DNA of 64,000 nt from Brachybacterium equifaecis. Lineage in GTDB: Bacteria; Actinomycetota; Actinomycetes; Actinomycetales; Dermabacteraceae. Positions 16,671 through 26,025 of the stretch are shown here, piece after piece. Each line of letters opens with the position of its first letter. Positions within the stretch are counted from its first letter, which is position 1. The position numbers were made by a program, and so were the translations under genes. The notes beneath the pieces were generated by a model, which was not told the DNA's origin, did no database searches, and saw nothing but the letters and a program-made list of their open reading frames with translations. The DNA lies in NCBI RefSeq assembly GCF_023509525.1, contig NZ_JAKNCJ010000004.1:1-64000 (forward strand), in the 5' to 3' direction.

Positions 16671-17612
16671 GTGCCCGAGCTGCCTGAGGTCGAGGTGGTG
16701 CGGCGCGGTCTCGCGCCGCGCACCGTCGGGCGCACCATCGAGCGCGCCGAGATCCTCGAGCCGAGGTCCCTGCGGCGCCAGATCGGCGGTCCGGCCGCGT
16801 TCCTCGCAGGCATCGAGGGGGCGCGCGTGGCCGCAGTAGAGCGCCGGGGCAAGTTCCTGTGGTGGCGGCTCGAGGACCCGGATGGCGCGGAGGCCGACGA
16901 GGCGCTGATGACGCACCTCGGGATGAGCGGGCAGCTGCGGGTGCGCGACGCGGGCGTCGCTGCGTCAGCGCCGGTCGACCGCGGCGAGGGCCCGGCGAGC
17001 GACCCGCTGCGCCACCGCCGCCTCACCCTCCACCTCGATGACGGCGCGCGCGTGGACTTCGTGGACCAGCGCATCTTCGGCGGGCTCTGGCTGAGCCCGC
17101 TTGTGCCTGATCAGGCCGAGGGCGCCGCGTCTGGCGCCCGGATCCCTGCTGCCGTGGGAGCGATCGCCCTCGACCTGCTCGATCCTCGATTCGACGTCGC
17201 GGCCGCCGCGCGCGCCCTGCGCTCCCGCCGCGCGCCCATCAAGTCTCTGCTGCTGCAGCAGGGGATCGTCAGCGGGATCGGCAACATCTATGCCGACGAG
17301 GGCCTCTGGGAGGCGCGCATCCGCTACGACACCCCCGGTTCCGCGCTCACCCAGCGCCGCGCCGTGGCCCTCCTGCAGGCGACTGCTGAGGTGATGCGCC
17401 GGGCGCTGGAGGTCGGCGGGACCAGCTTCGATGCCCTCTACGTGAACGTCGACGGGCGCAGCGGCTACTTCGCGCGGTCGCTCGCGGTGTACGGACGCGA
17501 GGGCCATCCGTGCAGGCGGTGCGGTACCGTGATCAGGCGATCCGTGCTCCAGCAGCGGTCCTGTTTCCACTGCCCGCGATGCCAGCGGCCCGCGACCATG
17601 AGACGTCCCTGA
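16671..17612 (+). CDS. mutM: formamidopyrimidine-DNA glycosylase (Fpg)
   Basis: Fpg removes 8-oxoguanine and other oxidised purines and cuts the abasic site. After the initiator, PELPEVEVVRRGL provides the catalytic Pro2 and Glu3. RRGKFLWWRL carries the conserved lysine, HLGMSGQLRV follows, and LLLQQGIVSGIGNIYADEGLW is the helix-two-turn-helix. The C-terminal zinc finger is CRRCGTVIRRS through CFHCPRCQ. The start is GTG at 16671, fixed because Pro2 must follow it. Last gene of the recG run. Confidence 0.96.
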   Translation: MPELPEVEVVRRGLAPRTVGRTIERAEILEPRSLRRQIGGPAAFLAGIEGARVAAVERRGKFLWWRLEDPDGAEADEALMTHLGMSGQLRVRDAGVAASAPVDRGEGPASDPLRHRRLTLHLDDGARVDFVDQRIFGGLWLSPLVPDQAEGAASGARIPAAVGAIALDLLDPRFDVAAAARALRSRRAPIKSLLLQQGIVSGIGNIYADEGLWEARIRYDTPGSALTQRRAVALLQATAEVMRRALEVGGTSFDALYVNVDGRSGYFARSLAVYGREGHPCRRCGTVIRRSVLQQRSCFHCPRCQRPATMRRP

Positions 17613-17630
17613 GCTGATGAAGGACCCATC

Positions 17631-18245
17631 GTGAACGAAGCCCCTCTCCGCGTGATGCTTGTCGACGATCATGAGGTCGTCCGCCGCGGGATCTCCGCCG
17701 TGATCGCAGCGACCCCCGGTCTCTCGATCGCCGGCGAGGCCTCGAGCGTCGCCGAGGCGAAGCGCCGGATCCCCGCCGTGCGGCCCGACGTGCTCGTGGT
17801 CGATCTGCAGCTGCCCGACGGCACCGGGATCGACGTCATGCGCGCGGCCCGGGAGACCGATCCCGAGCAGCGGATGCTCGTGCTCACCAGCTTCGATGAC
17901 GATCCCGCGCTGCGCGAGTCGCGCGCGGTCGGTGCCCAGGGCCTGATGCTGAAGTCCGCGCGCTCCCAGGACATCGTCGACGCGATCATGAAGATCCAGG
18001 CCGGCCAGAGCGTGTGGCCGGCCGATCGCCAGGAGGAGGAGCCGGATCTCTCCCAGAGCGACCAGCGGATCGTGGAGCTCATCGGGGACGGCCACTCCAA
18101 CCGCGAGATCGCCGAGGCCCTCGGCCTCGCGGAGAAGACCGTGAAGAACCGCGTCACGATCATCCTGCACGCGCTCGGCCTGCAGCGCCGCACGCAGGTC
18201 GCCGCCATGGAGGCGGCACGCCGGCGCGCAGGCTGGAAGCCCTGA
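17631..18245 (+). CDS. NarL/LuxR-family response regulator
   Basis: The receiver domain (residues 1-120) has the acidic pair in MLVDDHE, the phospho-acceptor Asp58 in VLVVDLQLPDG, the switch Thr in VLTSFDD and the conserved Lys in LMLKSARSQD. The C-terminal HTH (SQSDQRIVELIGDGHSNREI followed by AEALGLAEKTVKNRV) is a LuxR/GerE DNA-binding domain. The start is GTG 17631, with AAGGA about 8 nt upstream. It converges on, and ends 6 bp from, a histidine kinase gene on the other strand, its likely partner. Because the kinase is attached to cydABDC, control of respiration genes is a reasonable guess. Confidence 0.92.
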   Translation: MNEAPLRVMLVDDHEVVRRGISAVIAATPGLSIAGEASSVAEAKRRIPAVRPDVLVVDLQLPDGTGIDVMRAARETDPEQRMLVLTSFDDDPALRESRAVGAQGLMLKSARSQDIVDAIMKIQAGQSVWPADRQEEEPDLSQSDQRIVELIGDGHSNREIAEALGLAEKTVKNRVTIILHALGLQRRTQVAAMEAARRRAGWKP

Positions 18246-18251
18246 GCGGGC

Positions 18252-19418
18252 TCAGTCGGTCGGGGGGAGCGTCACCCGCCAGGAGATCATCGTCCCGGGC
18301 TCGAGGCTGATCGCATCCACCCAGCCCTGGTGGCGGCGCGCGCGGCTGGACATGTTCGCCAGTCCGCTGCGTCGCGTGATGCTCGGATCGATGCCGCGAC
18401 CGTTGTCGGAGACGGCCACCTGCACCACGCGGTCCACGCCTTCGGAGAACACGGCGACAGCCACGGCGACCGCGGTGGCGTGCGCGTGACGGGCGGCGTT
18501 CGCGAGGGACTCGCGCACCACGGCGACGACGTCCTCCGCGATCTCGTCGGGGATCTCCGCATCCATCGCCGCCGGATCGGGCGGCAGGCGCAGAGCGGGG
18601 ACGAAGCCGAGCCCGGCGGTGGCGAGCCCCGCTTCGTGCCGCAGGCGCTCGCTGAGCGTGGCCGCGGACCGATCGCGGCGGAGGGACTGCACGACCTGCC
18701 GGATCTGGGCGACAGCGCGCTCGACGCCCTGGACTGAGGACTCCACCGAACGCCGGATGCCGGCATCCGTGGCGGTGCTGCCCGGCATCTGGAGCGCCGC
18801 CGTCAGCGCCTCGAGCTCCATGCCGACGGCGAAGAGCTCCTGGATCGCCAGATCGTGGAGGTCGCGCGCGATGCGGGTGCGCTCGTCCTGGAGCTCCCGC
18901 TCCCCATCGCTCTCGCCCTCGCGCAGGACGAGGGCGATCAGCACGGCGAGCGCCTCGAGCCGCGCGCGGTCCTCGGCGTAATGGGGGTGCTCGGCGGCCG
19001 GGATCACCTGCCCCGGCTCCTGCGCGATGAGCGCGATGAGCGCCCCGTGGAAGCCCTCGCCCACCTGGATCGGCTCGCAGATCGCGGCGAAGGCCGTTCC
19101 CTCGAGCTCGATCGCGCTGATCGCGTCGATCGCATGCGGATCCTGGTGCGCGAGGGCGGCAGCCAGGGGGGATGCGGCAGGGAGGGCGATGCCCAGGAGC
19201 GCCGCCGCGTGCTCGCCGCGCACGAGCTCGAGGATCCAGCCGCCCTCGGCGCCGGGCAGCACGATCGCGACGGTCTGCGCGTGCGCGAGGGAGAGGGCGC
19301 CCTCGATCAGGAGCTCGAGCAGGTCGTCGACCTCCCCGTCGGCGAGGACGGCGGTGGCGAGGTCGAGGTAGGTGGTGCGGCAGGGGGCCGGGGTGCCGAG
19401 GGCGCGCAGGGGGCTCAT
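18252..19418 (-). CDS. soluble GAF-domain sensor histidine kinase
   Basis: The 388-residue kinase has no membrane segment. Residues 1-160 form a GAF-like sensor. The HisKA_3 dimerisation box is RTRIARDLHDLAIQELF with His188 as phospho-acceptor, and the ATPase is the HATPase_c type (SDNGRGIDPSITRRSGLANM). This is the DevS/NarX class of kinases that act with NarL-type regulators. Its start overlaps the cydC stop, so it is the last gene of cydABDC. Cysteines at about 13 and 114 and several histidines are available in the sensor, but nothing proves heme or flavin binding. A redox or oxygen cue is plausible from context only. Confidence 0.9.
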   Translation of the reverse strand: MSPLRALGTPAPCRTTYLDLATAVLADGEVDDLLELLIEGALSLAHAQTVAIVLPGAEGGWILELVRGEHAAALLGIALPAASPLAAALAHQDPHAIDAISAIELEGTAFAAICEPIQVGEGFHGALIALIAQEPGQVIPAAEHPHYAEDRARLEALAVLIALVLREGESDGERELQDERTRIARDLHDLAIQELFAVGMELEALTAALQMPGSTATDAGIRRSVESSVQGVERAVAQIRQVVQSLRRDRSAATLSERLRHEAGLATAGLGFVPALRLPPDPAAMDAEIPDEIAEDVVAVVRESLANAARHAHATAVAVAVAVFSEGVDRVVQVAVSDNGRGIDPSITRRSGLANMSSRARRHQGWVDAISLEPGTMISWRVTLPPTD

Positions 19419-21229
19419 GCGGTCTCCATCCTCCAGTCGGGTCGGGCGGAGGGAAGGATCCGCAGCACGGGAGTGCCCGCGAGGATCGCCTCCTCGCGGT
19501 GGGTGACGATCACGGCGCTCGCGCCGACGGGCAGCACCGATCCGTCCTCGGGGTCGAGCAGCCGCCGCAGGAGGTCATCGCCGTGCGCCGCGCCGAGATG
19601 CTCCGTGGGCTCGTCGAGCACGGTGATCGGGGCGCGCCGGGCGATCGCGCGCGCGAGCAGCAGGCGGCGCCGCTCCCCGCCGGACACGGTGGTCCCGTCG
19701 GCCCCGAGGCGCGTCTCCAGGCCCTGGGGGAGGGCCCTCACCCAGGAGTCCAGGCCCGCCGCGCTGAGCGCCGCGCGCATCTCCTCCTCGCTCAGATCTC
19801 CGCGCACGACGCGGAGGTTCTCGGCGAGCGTGGTCGCGAAGACGTGGGCGTCCTCGGCGAACAGCACCACGCGCGCGCGGATCTCCGCCTCCGGCAGATC
19901 CTCGATCCGATCCCCGTCGAGGGAGACCGATCCGGAGAGCGGGTCGAGGAGGCCGGCGAGGGTGAGCAGGAGGGTCGACTTCCCCGCTCCCGAGGGGCCG
20001 ACGACGGCGAGCCGCGCGCCGGGGGCGAGGTCGAGGTCGAGATCGGTGACGCGGGGCCGGTGCGCATCCCATCCCGCGCTGAGGCCGTGCACGGCGAGGG
20101 CAGGGACGGCTGTCGGGGCGGCGGATGGCTGCGCGTGCGGCGCCGCGGGCGCAGGTGCATCCGCTGACGTGAAGGGCGCAGGGGAATTCGGGGCGGGCTC
20201 GCCGATCGCATCGGCCAGTCGGGCGGCCGCTGCGCGGGAGCGGGCGAGCTGGGAAGCCGCGGCCGGCAGCGCCGTCGCGGCCTCGAAGGAGCTCAGGGGC
20301 AGGAGCAGCAGGATGCCGATCACTCCGGCGCTCGCACCACCCGCGGTCCACGCGGCGCCGGCGGCGAGCACGGAGCCCAGCACAGCCAGGATCATCGCGA
20401 GCGGCACCGCGGCGGCGGCGATCGCGGAGGGGAGAGCGGCGCGGTCGATCGCGGCGTCGTGCGCGCGCTGATCGCTCTCCAGCTGTGCGAGGCGGGAGTC
20501 GAGGGCGCCCTGGATCCGCAGCGCGGTCGCGTCATCGAGGATCTCCAGCGCGTCGGCGCTCACCAGCGATCGAGTGCGGATCACGGCGTGCTCGGTGAGC
20601 ACGGCAGCGCGGTGCGCGGCGAGCGGGGCCAGCAGCCCGGCCAGGAGCAGGGCCAGGACCATCGCCGCAGCTGCGCCGAGACTGAGCGGCGCGATCGTGA
20701 GCACGACCGCGGCGCCCATCACGATCGCGACGAGAACGGGGACGACGGCGCGGATCACCACATCTCCCATCTCCTGGGCGTCATCGCCGAGACGGGTGAG
20801 GAGGTCGCCGCGGCGGAGCCGGCTGAGGGCATCGCCTCGCCGCGCTGCCAGCGCCGTGAACAGGTTCGTGCGCAGCGACACCACACCGCGCAGGGCGACG
20901 TCATGGGTGAGCATGCGATCCAGCCAGCGGAACACTCCGCGGCTCACGCCGAGCGCGCGCACGGAGACCACCGCGACCGTCAGATCCAGCACCGGGGGCC
21001 TGGTCCATGAGGTCGTGATCAGCCAGCCGGAGACGGCCGCGAGGGCGAACGCCGCCGCGAGCGTGGCAGCGGCCGTCAGCGCCGCAGCGAGCAGCCGGCC
21101 CCTCGGGATCTCGAGCAGCGGCCAGATCCGGCCCAGCGCCGATGCGGATCCGGGCGCTCCAGAGCGCGGCGCTCCCGCCGCAGGGGCGCTCCGCTGCGTC
21201 GGCGCGCCGGAGAGGGTGCTCCTGCTCAT
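19415..21229 (-). CDS. cydC: CydC subunit of the cysteine/glutathione exporter
   Basis: CydDC is a heterodimeric ABC exporter of reduced thiols needed to assemble cytochrome bd. This 604-residue subunit has six membrane helices followed by an ATPase with Walker A GPSGAGKST (near residue 415), signature VSGGERRRLLLARAIA and Walker B ITVLDEPTEHL. Between helices and ATPase is an alanine/proline-rich linker (about residues 340-370). It overlaps the cydD stop and the kinase start by 4 nt on either side, so translation is coupled. Confidence 0.92.
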   Translation of the reverse strand: MSRSTLSGAPTQRSAPAAGAPRSGAPGSASALGRIWPLLEIPRGRLLAAALTAAATLAAAFALAAVSGWLITTSWTRPPVLDLTVAVVSVRALGVSRGVFRWLDRMLTHDVALRGVVSLRTNLFTALAARRGDALSRLRRGDLLTRLGDDAQEMGDVVIRAVVPVLVAIVMGAAVVLTIAPLSLGAAAAMVLALLLAGLLAPLAAHRAAVLTEHAVIRTRSLVSADALEILDDATALRIQGALDSRLAQLESDQRAHDAAIDRAALPSAIAAAAVPLAMILAVLGSVLAAGAAWTAGGASAGVIGILLLLPLSSFEAATALPAAASQLARSRAAAARLADAIGEPAPNSPAPFTSADAPAPAAPHAQPSAAPTAVPALAVHGLSAGWDAHRPRVTDLDLDLAPGARLAVVGPSGAGKSTLLLTLAGLLDPLSGSVSLDGDRIEDLPEAEIRARVVLFAEDAHVFATTLAENLRVVRGDLSEEEMRAALSAAGLDSWVRALPQGLETRLGADGTTVSGGERRRLLLARAIARRAPITVLDEPTEHLGAAHGDDLLRRLLDPEDGSVLPVGASAVIVTHREEAILAGTPVLRILPSARPDWRMETA

Positions 21230-22977
21230 CGGTCCTCCTCCTGATCGCTGACGCCGGGGCGCAGCTCGATGATCGCGTCGGCCGCCTCCAGCAGCCGGGA
21301 GCGGTGCGCGATGAGCACGACGGTGCGGCCCTGCGCCCGGAGGGAGCGCAGGAGCGCGAGGACGCGGTCCTCGCTCGCGCCGTCCAGATGGGCGGTCGGC
21401 TCGTCGAGGATCACCACGGGAGCGGGATCCAGGAGCGCGCGGGTGAGCGCGAGGCGCTGGCGCTCACCGAGCGAGAGCCCGGTGCCGGCGCGGCCGAGGT
21501 CCGCATCCCAGCCCCGCTGGGCGATCACCTGGTCGAGCCCGGTGACCGCCGCCGCGCTCTCGAGCGCCTCGAGCCCGGTCCCGTCCGGGGCGGCGGAGGT
21601 GAGGACCTCGCGCAGCGTTCCGGGCGGGAGCACGGGCCGCTGGGGGAGGTAGGAGATCTGCTCCCAGAAGCTCGCGCGCTCGAGGTCGCTCACATCGATG
21701 GCGGGAGCGCCGCCGGCGGGGGCGAGGGCGGCGCGTCCGCGGGTCGGCGCGAGGACGCCGAGCAGCACCTGCACCGCGGTCGTCTTCCCGGCCCCGCTCG
21801 CGCCGGCGAGCGCGGTGATGCGGCCGGGTAGGATCTCGGCGTCGGTCTCGTGGGGCGCCCAGCCGTCGCGAGAGAGCACGCTGACGCCCTGCAGGAGGAG
21901 CGTCGCGCCTTCGAGCGGGGGGCACGGGATGCGGCCGTCGGAATCGGCCGGCTCCTCGAGGATCTCGAAGGCGGCGGTCGTCGCCGCGAGCCCGTCGGCC
22001 GACGCATGGAACTGCGCTCCGACCTGCCGCAGCGGCAGGTACACCTCCGGCACGAGGACGAGCACGGCGATCGCCGGGGCGAGCTCCATGTGCCCGTAGA
22101 CCAGTCGCATGCCGATGCTCACCGCCACGAGCGCGACGCACAGCGTTCCCAGCAGCTCGAGGACCATCGAGGAGAGGAACGCGTACCGCAGGGTGCCCAT
22201 GGTGGAGGCGCGGTGGCGCTCCCCGAGGCTGCGGATCATGCCCTCGGGGCCCTTCTCGCGCCCCAGCGCGCGCAGGGTCGGGAGGCCCTCCACGAGATCC
22301 AGCATCTGCGACCACAGCGTGCGCGTGTCGGCGAGGAGGCGTTCGGAGCGGCCGACGGTCAGGCGGCCGATGAGGATCATGAAGATCGGCACCAGGGGGA
22401 GCGTGATCGCCGCGATGATCGCGCTGGGGAGGTCGAGCGCGGCGATCGTGAGCAGGCACAGCGGGGTCACGGTCGCGGTCAGCAGGAGCTGGGGGACGTA
22501 GCCGACGAGGTAGGGGCGGAGCTTCTCGATGCCGGTGGTCGCGAGCGCGGTGAGGTCCGCTCCGCGCCCGGCGGCCGCGCGCGGACCGAGGCGGGCGGCA
22601 TGGGAGACGAGACGGCTGCGCAGGTCGGCGATGGCGTCGGTCGCTGCACGGTGGGCTGTGCGCTGCTCGAGGAGCACGGCGAGCGCGCGGACGGCGAGAG
22701 CGCCTGCCAGCAGGGCGAGCGCCCCGGGGTGCGCGGTCGGCAGCGCCCCTGAGGTCAGGAGGTCGGCGCCGATCCGAGCGAGCACGAGCGCCGTGACGAT
22801 GATGGCGGCCGCCTGCACGAGGCCGAGAGCGGTGGTGCGCAGGATGTGGCGACGGGCGGCGCCGACCTCGCGCACGAGCCGCGCATCCAGGGGGCCCTGC
22901 CGGCGGCGCCCTGGCGCAGAGGCGCCCGGCACCTCCTGGCCAGCAGGAGGGACCGGGCGCACAGGAGCGATGGTCAT
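21226..22977 (-). CDS. cydD: CydD subunit of the cysteine/glutathione exporter
   Basis: This 583-residue ABC half-transporter is the partner of CydC. An N-terminal membrane domain contains six helices and the typical segment KLRPYLVGYVPQLLLTATVT. The ATPase has Walker A GASGAGKTT, signature LSLGERQRLALTRALL and Walker B VVILDEPTAHLDG. Gene order cydA-cydB-cydD-cydC and the short 16-bp gap after cydB show one transcription unit. Confidence 0.93.
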   Translation of the reverse strand: MTIAPVRPVPPAGQEVPGASAPGRRRQGPLDARLVREVGAARRHILRTTALGLVQAAAIIVTALVLARIGADLLTSGALPTAHPGALALLAGALAVRALAVLLEQRTAHRAATDAIADLRSRLVSHAARLGPRAAAGRGADLTALATTGIEKLRPYLVGYVPQLLLTATVTPLCLLTIAALDLPSAIIAAITLPLVPIFMILIGRLTVGRSERLLADTRTLWSQMLDLVEGLPTLRALGREKGPEGMIRSLGERHRASTMGTLRYAFLSSMVLELLGTLCVALVAVSIGMRLVYGHMELAPAIAVLVLVPEVYLPLRQVGAQFHASADGLAATTAAFEILEEPADSDGRIPCPPLEGATLLLQGVSVLSRDGWAPHETDAEILPGRITALAGASGAGKTTAVQVLLGVLAPTRGRAALAPAGGAPAIDVSDLERASFWEQISYLPQRPVLPPGTLREVLTSAAPDGTGLEALESAAAVTGLDQVIAQRGWDADLGRAGTGLSLGERQRLALTRALLDPAPVVILDEPTAHLDGASEDRVLALLRSLRAQGRTVVLIAHRSRLLEAADAIIELRPGVSDQEEDR

Positions 22978-22993
22978 GCGGGCGGGTTCCCCC

Positions 22994-24073
22994 TCAGTCC
23001 TGCTCGAACGCGCGGCGGTAGCCTCCGCGCGCCTTCTCCAGGAGCTCCGCGCCGGGCGCGGGAGAGTCGCCCCCGGTGACGCGGTGGCGGAACACCCAGT
23101 ACGCCCAGATCTGGTAGGCGATGACGATCGGCAGCAGGACGACGCCGGCGATCGTCATCACCAGCAGCGTGTGCTCGCTGGAGGACGCGTTCGCGACGGT
23201 GAGGGAGTTCGCCGCGTCGGTGCTCGAGGGCAGGACGTAGGGGAACAGGCCCAGGAACAGGTGCACGGCCGCCGCGCCGATGCCGACGGTCGTCGCGACG
23301 AACGCGGCGCCCTCGCGGCCCATCCGGTTCAGCGGCACGACCGCGACCAGTGCGACCGCGGCGATCAGCAGCGGCAGCCAGGCCAGCCAGGTGTGCGAGT
23401 GAGCGAGCTGGTTCCAGATCAGGTACACCGCGCCGAGCACGATCGTCGGCCAGGCGAGCCAGGTGATCTGGCGGTTCGCATCCGCGCGCAGGGCGCCCGT
23501 GGTGCGGATCGCGAGGTAGGCGGTGCCGTGCAGCCAGAACAGCAGCACGAACACGATCCCGCCGAGCAGCGCGAAGGGGTTCAGCAGGCCGAGCAGCGAG
23601 GTGGTCACCCAGCTGTTCTCATCGATGCCGACCCCGGCGACGATGTTCGAGAAGGCCACGCCCCACAGCAGCGCCGGCAGGAACCCGGTGATGATGTGCA
23701 CGGCGTCCCAGCTGTTCTCCCACCGTGCATCGCTGCGCTTGGAACGCCACTTGAAGGCGCACACGCGCAGGATGAGCGCGACGAGGATCAGCAGGAGGGC
23801 CAGGTAGAAGCCGGAGAACAGCGTCGCGTACCACTCGGGGAAGGCGGCGAACATGGCGCCGCCGCCTACGAGCAGCCACACCTCGTTGCCGTCCCACACG
23901 GGGCCGATGGTCTTCAGCATCGTGCCGCGGCGCTCGCGCGAGCCCTTGCCGAGGGAGGCGAGGTTCATCTGCACGCCGAAGTCGAAGCCCTCGAGCACGA
24001 AGTAGCCGAGGAACAGCACGGCGATGAGGATGAACCAGATGGTCTGCAGGGCAGTGGGGTCGATGGGTCCCAT
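22994..24073 (-). CDS. cydB: cytochrome bd ubiquinol oxidase subunit II
   Basis: CydB is the second membrane subunit of the cytochrome bd quinol oxidase, which reduces O2 with high affinity at the cytoplasmic membrane. The protein (359 aa) has about eight to nine hydrophobic helices. The N-terminal motif WFILIAVLFLGYFVLEGFDF is followed by TIGPVWDGNEVWLLVGGGAMFAAFPEWYATL, both highly conserved in the family. It lies 13 bp downstream of cydA. Confidence 0.95.
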   Translation of the reverse strand: MGPIDPTALQTIWFILIAVLFLGYFVLEGFDFGVQMNLASLGKGSRERRGTMLKTIGPVWDGNEVWLLVGGGAMFAAFPEWYATLFSGFYLALLLILVALILRVCAFKWRSKRSDARWENSWDAVHIITGFLPALLWGVAFSNIVAGVGIDENSWVTTSLLGLLNPFALLGGIVFVLLFWLHGTAYLAIRTTGALRADANRQITWLAWPTIVLGAVYLIWNQLAHSHTWLAWLPLLIAAVALVAVVPLNRMGREGAAFVATTVGIGAAAVHLFLGLFPYVLPSSTDAANSLTVANASSSEHTLLVMTIAGVVLLPIVIAYQIWAYWVFRHRVTGGDSPAPGAELLEKARGGYRRAFEQD

Positions 24074-24086
24074 GGTGCGTCTCTCC

Positions 24087-25643
24087 TCAGTACCCGAAGC
24101 TCAGGACGGGCGTGTCGATCTCGTCGGTCTGCTGGTCGCGCTTCGGCGCGGGGATGCCCTTCAGGGCGGCCTTGCGCATGAGCTCGAACCAGACGACGGC
24201 GAGGGCGCCGTAGACGAGGGTGAAGACGACCAGCGAGGTCACGACCATCCACGACGGGTGGCTCGAGACTCCCTGCATGGTCATGAGGCGGATCGTCGGA
24301 TCGTCGGGATTGGGGTAAACGACCCAGGGCTGGCGCCCCATCTCGGTGAAGACCCAGCCCGCGGAGTTCGCGAGGAAGGGCATCGGCATCGCGAGCAGCG
24401 CGAACCACTTGAACGCGCCGGAGCCCGTGGTGCGGGCGCTCTCGCCCTTGCCGCGCGTCACCCACAGCGCCCAGAACGCGAGGATCGCGCTGAAGACGGC
24501 CAGGCCGATCATGAGGCGGAACGACCAGTAGGTGACGAACAGGTTCGGGCGGTAGTCGGCCTCGTGCTCGACGCCGTGGATGTCGGTGACGGTCTCGCCG
24601 AACTGCTCCTTGTACTGCGCGTTCACGTCGTCGACGCCCTGCAGGGTCGCGTCGAAGGTGTGGGTGGCGAGGAAGGAGGTGAGGTTCGGCAGCTCGATGA
24701 GGTGGGTGACGCTGCTGCAGTCCTGGGAGAACGCGTCGGGCCCGCCGACGGTGAGGATCGAGAACGGCGCTCCGGCCTGCGTCTCGCAGAGCGCTTCGGC
24801 CGATGCCATCTTCATGGGCTGCTGGCGGAACAAGATCTGCGCCTGGAAGTCGCCGGAGATCACGAGCACGATGCCGGCCACGAACATGCCGATCGTGCCG
24901 AAGCGGACCGCCGGGCGGAAGACGCGCTGGGCGAGGTGGGCGTGATCGGCGGCCTCGCGGCTGCCGGCCTCGGCGGCGCGGGCCCTGTTGTGGTGGTTCA
25001 CCATGTGCCAGGCGGCGATGCCCGTGACGAAGGCGGCCGCGACCAGCCACGCGCCCGCGATGACGTGGGGGAAGGCGGCGAGGGTGGTGACGTTGGTGAG
25101 GACCGAGAGGATCGAGCCCTTCTCCGGGTCGAGCTCCGCGCGGCCGGTCGCCTCGTTGAGCGTCGCGCCGACGGGGTGCTGCATGAACGAGTTGGCGGCG
25201 ATGATGAAGTAGCCCGAGGCCATGGTGCCGATCGCCACGCACCAGATGGTCAGCAGGTGGATCTTCGCCGGCAGCCTGTCCCAGCCGAAGATCCACAGGC
25301 CCAGGAACACAGACTCGAGGAAGAACGCGACCAGGCCTTCGAGCGCGAGCGGGGCGCCGAAGATGTCGCCCACGTAGCGCGAGTACTCCGACCAGTTCAT
25401 CCCGAACTGGAACTCCTGCACGATGCCCGTGGCGATGCCGATGCCGAAGTTGATGATGAGCATCGACCCGAAGAACCTCGTCAGCCGGATCCAGGCGTCG
25501 CGCGCGATCTCGTCCTTCGCGCGCATGGCGACCGTCTGCATGATCGCGACCAGCAGGCTGAGCCCGATCGTGAGCGGGACGAAAATGAAGTGGTAGACGG
25601 TCGTGATGCCGAACTGCCACCGGGCGAGGTCAAGGGCTTCCAA
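24087..25643 (-). CDS. cydA: cytochrome bd ubiquinol oxidase subunit I
   Basis: CydA binds hemes b558, b595 and d and oxidises quinol. After the start, the sequence LARWQFGITTVYHFIFVPLT contains the early heme-ligand histidine. HVIAGAWLVAAAF holds the second His, and the conserved GWVFTEMGRQPW box follows the quinol loop. The Q-loop is of the short type. Length is 518 aa. The only sensible start is TTG 25643, with AGGAGG ending 6 nt upstream; upstream ATGs in the frame would add a long non-conserved extension. First gene of cydABDC-kinase. Confidence 0.95.
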   Translation of the reverse strand: MEALDLARWQFGITTVYHFIFVPLTIGLSLLVAIMQTVAMRAKDEIARDAWIRLTRFFGSMLIINFGIGIATGIVQEFQFGMNWSEYSRYVGDIFGAPLALEGLVAFFLESVFLGLWIFGWDRLPAKIHLLTIWCVAIGTMASGYFIIAANSFMQHPVGATLNEATGRAELDPEKGSILSVLTNVTTLAAFPHVIAGAWLVAAAFVTGIAAWHMVNHHNRARAAEAGSREAADHAHLAQRVFRPAVRFGTIGMFVAGIVLVISGDFQAQILFRQQPMKMASAEALCETQAGAPFSILTVGGPDAFSQDCSSVTHLIELPNLTSFLATHTFDATLQGVDDVNAQYKEQFGETVTDIHGVEHEADYRPNLFVTYWSFRLMIGLAVFSAILAFWALWVTRGKGESARTTGSGAFKWFALLAMPMPFLANSAGWVFTEMGRQPWVVYPNPDDPTIRLMTMQGVSSHPSWMVVTSLVVFTLVYGALAVVWFELMRKAALKGIPAPKRDQQTDEIDTPVLSFGY

Positions 25644-26025
25644 CGGGGGCCTCCTGGGAGGAAGGGATGCTGCGCCGCCTGCGGACGGCATGCTGCCCAC
25701 CACCGTAGGTGTCGGGCCGCCCGGCCCGCGGGACGATGGTCCCCTTCTCGGCCCGTGTCGCACCCCCAGCGCGCTCCCCGCCTCCCGGTGAGCGCTGTGC
25801 CATACTTCTGGCAGCGCTCCTGCGCCCCGTACCGGGCGGAGGAACCTCTCGGCCCCGACACGCCCGAGCACCGATACCGCGCCCGCCGCGATCGAGCTGC
25901 TCTGCGGCGCCCGGCATCGCAGCGCTCCTCCTGGGAGCTGCGCGAGAGAGGGCGAATGACTTCCGTCCCCAGGGACGATGACACGAGAGGGCCCGGGGTG
26001 CGACGGGTCCGATAAGGAGCAGCCG
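25644..26025 (+). promoter_or_regulatory. 382-bp divergent region between cydA and rne
   Basis: No gene is visible. It must hold promoters in both directions. On the forward strand CATACT at 25801-25806 is a candidate -10 box that would give rne a 5' leader of about 210 nt. On the reverse strand TACGGT (25706-25701) could serve cydA. Neither has a convincing -35. I see no Rex- or ArcA-like operator. AAGGAG at 26014-26019 is the rne ribosome site. Confidence 0.4.
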
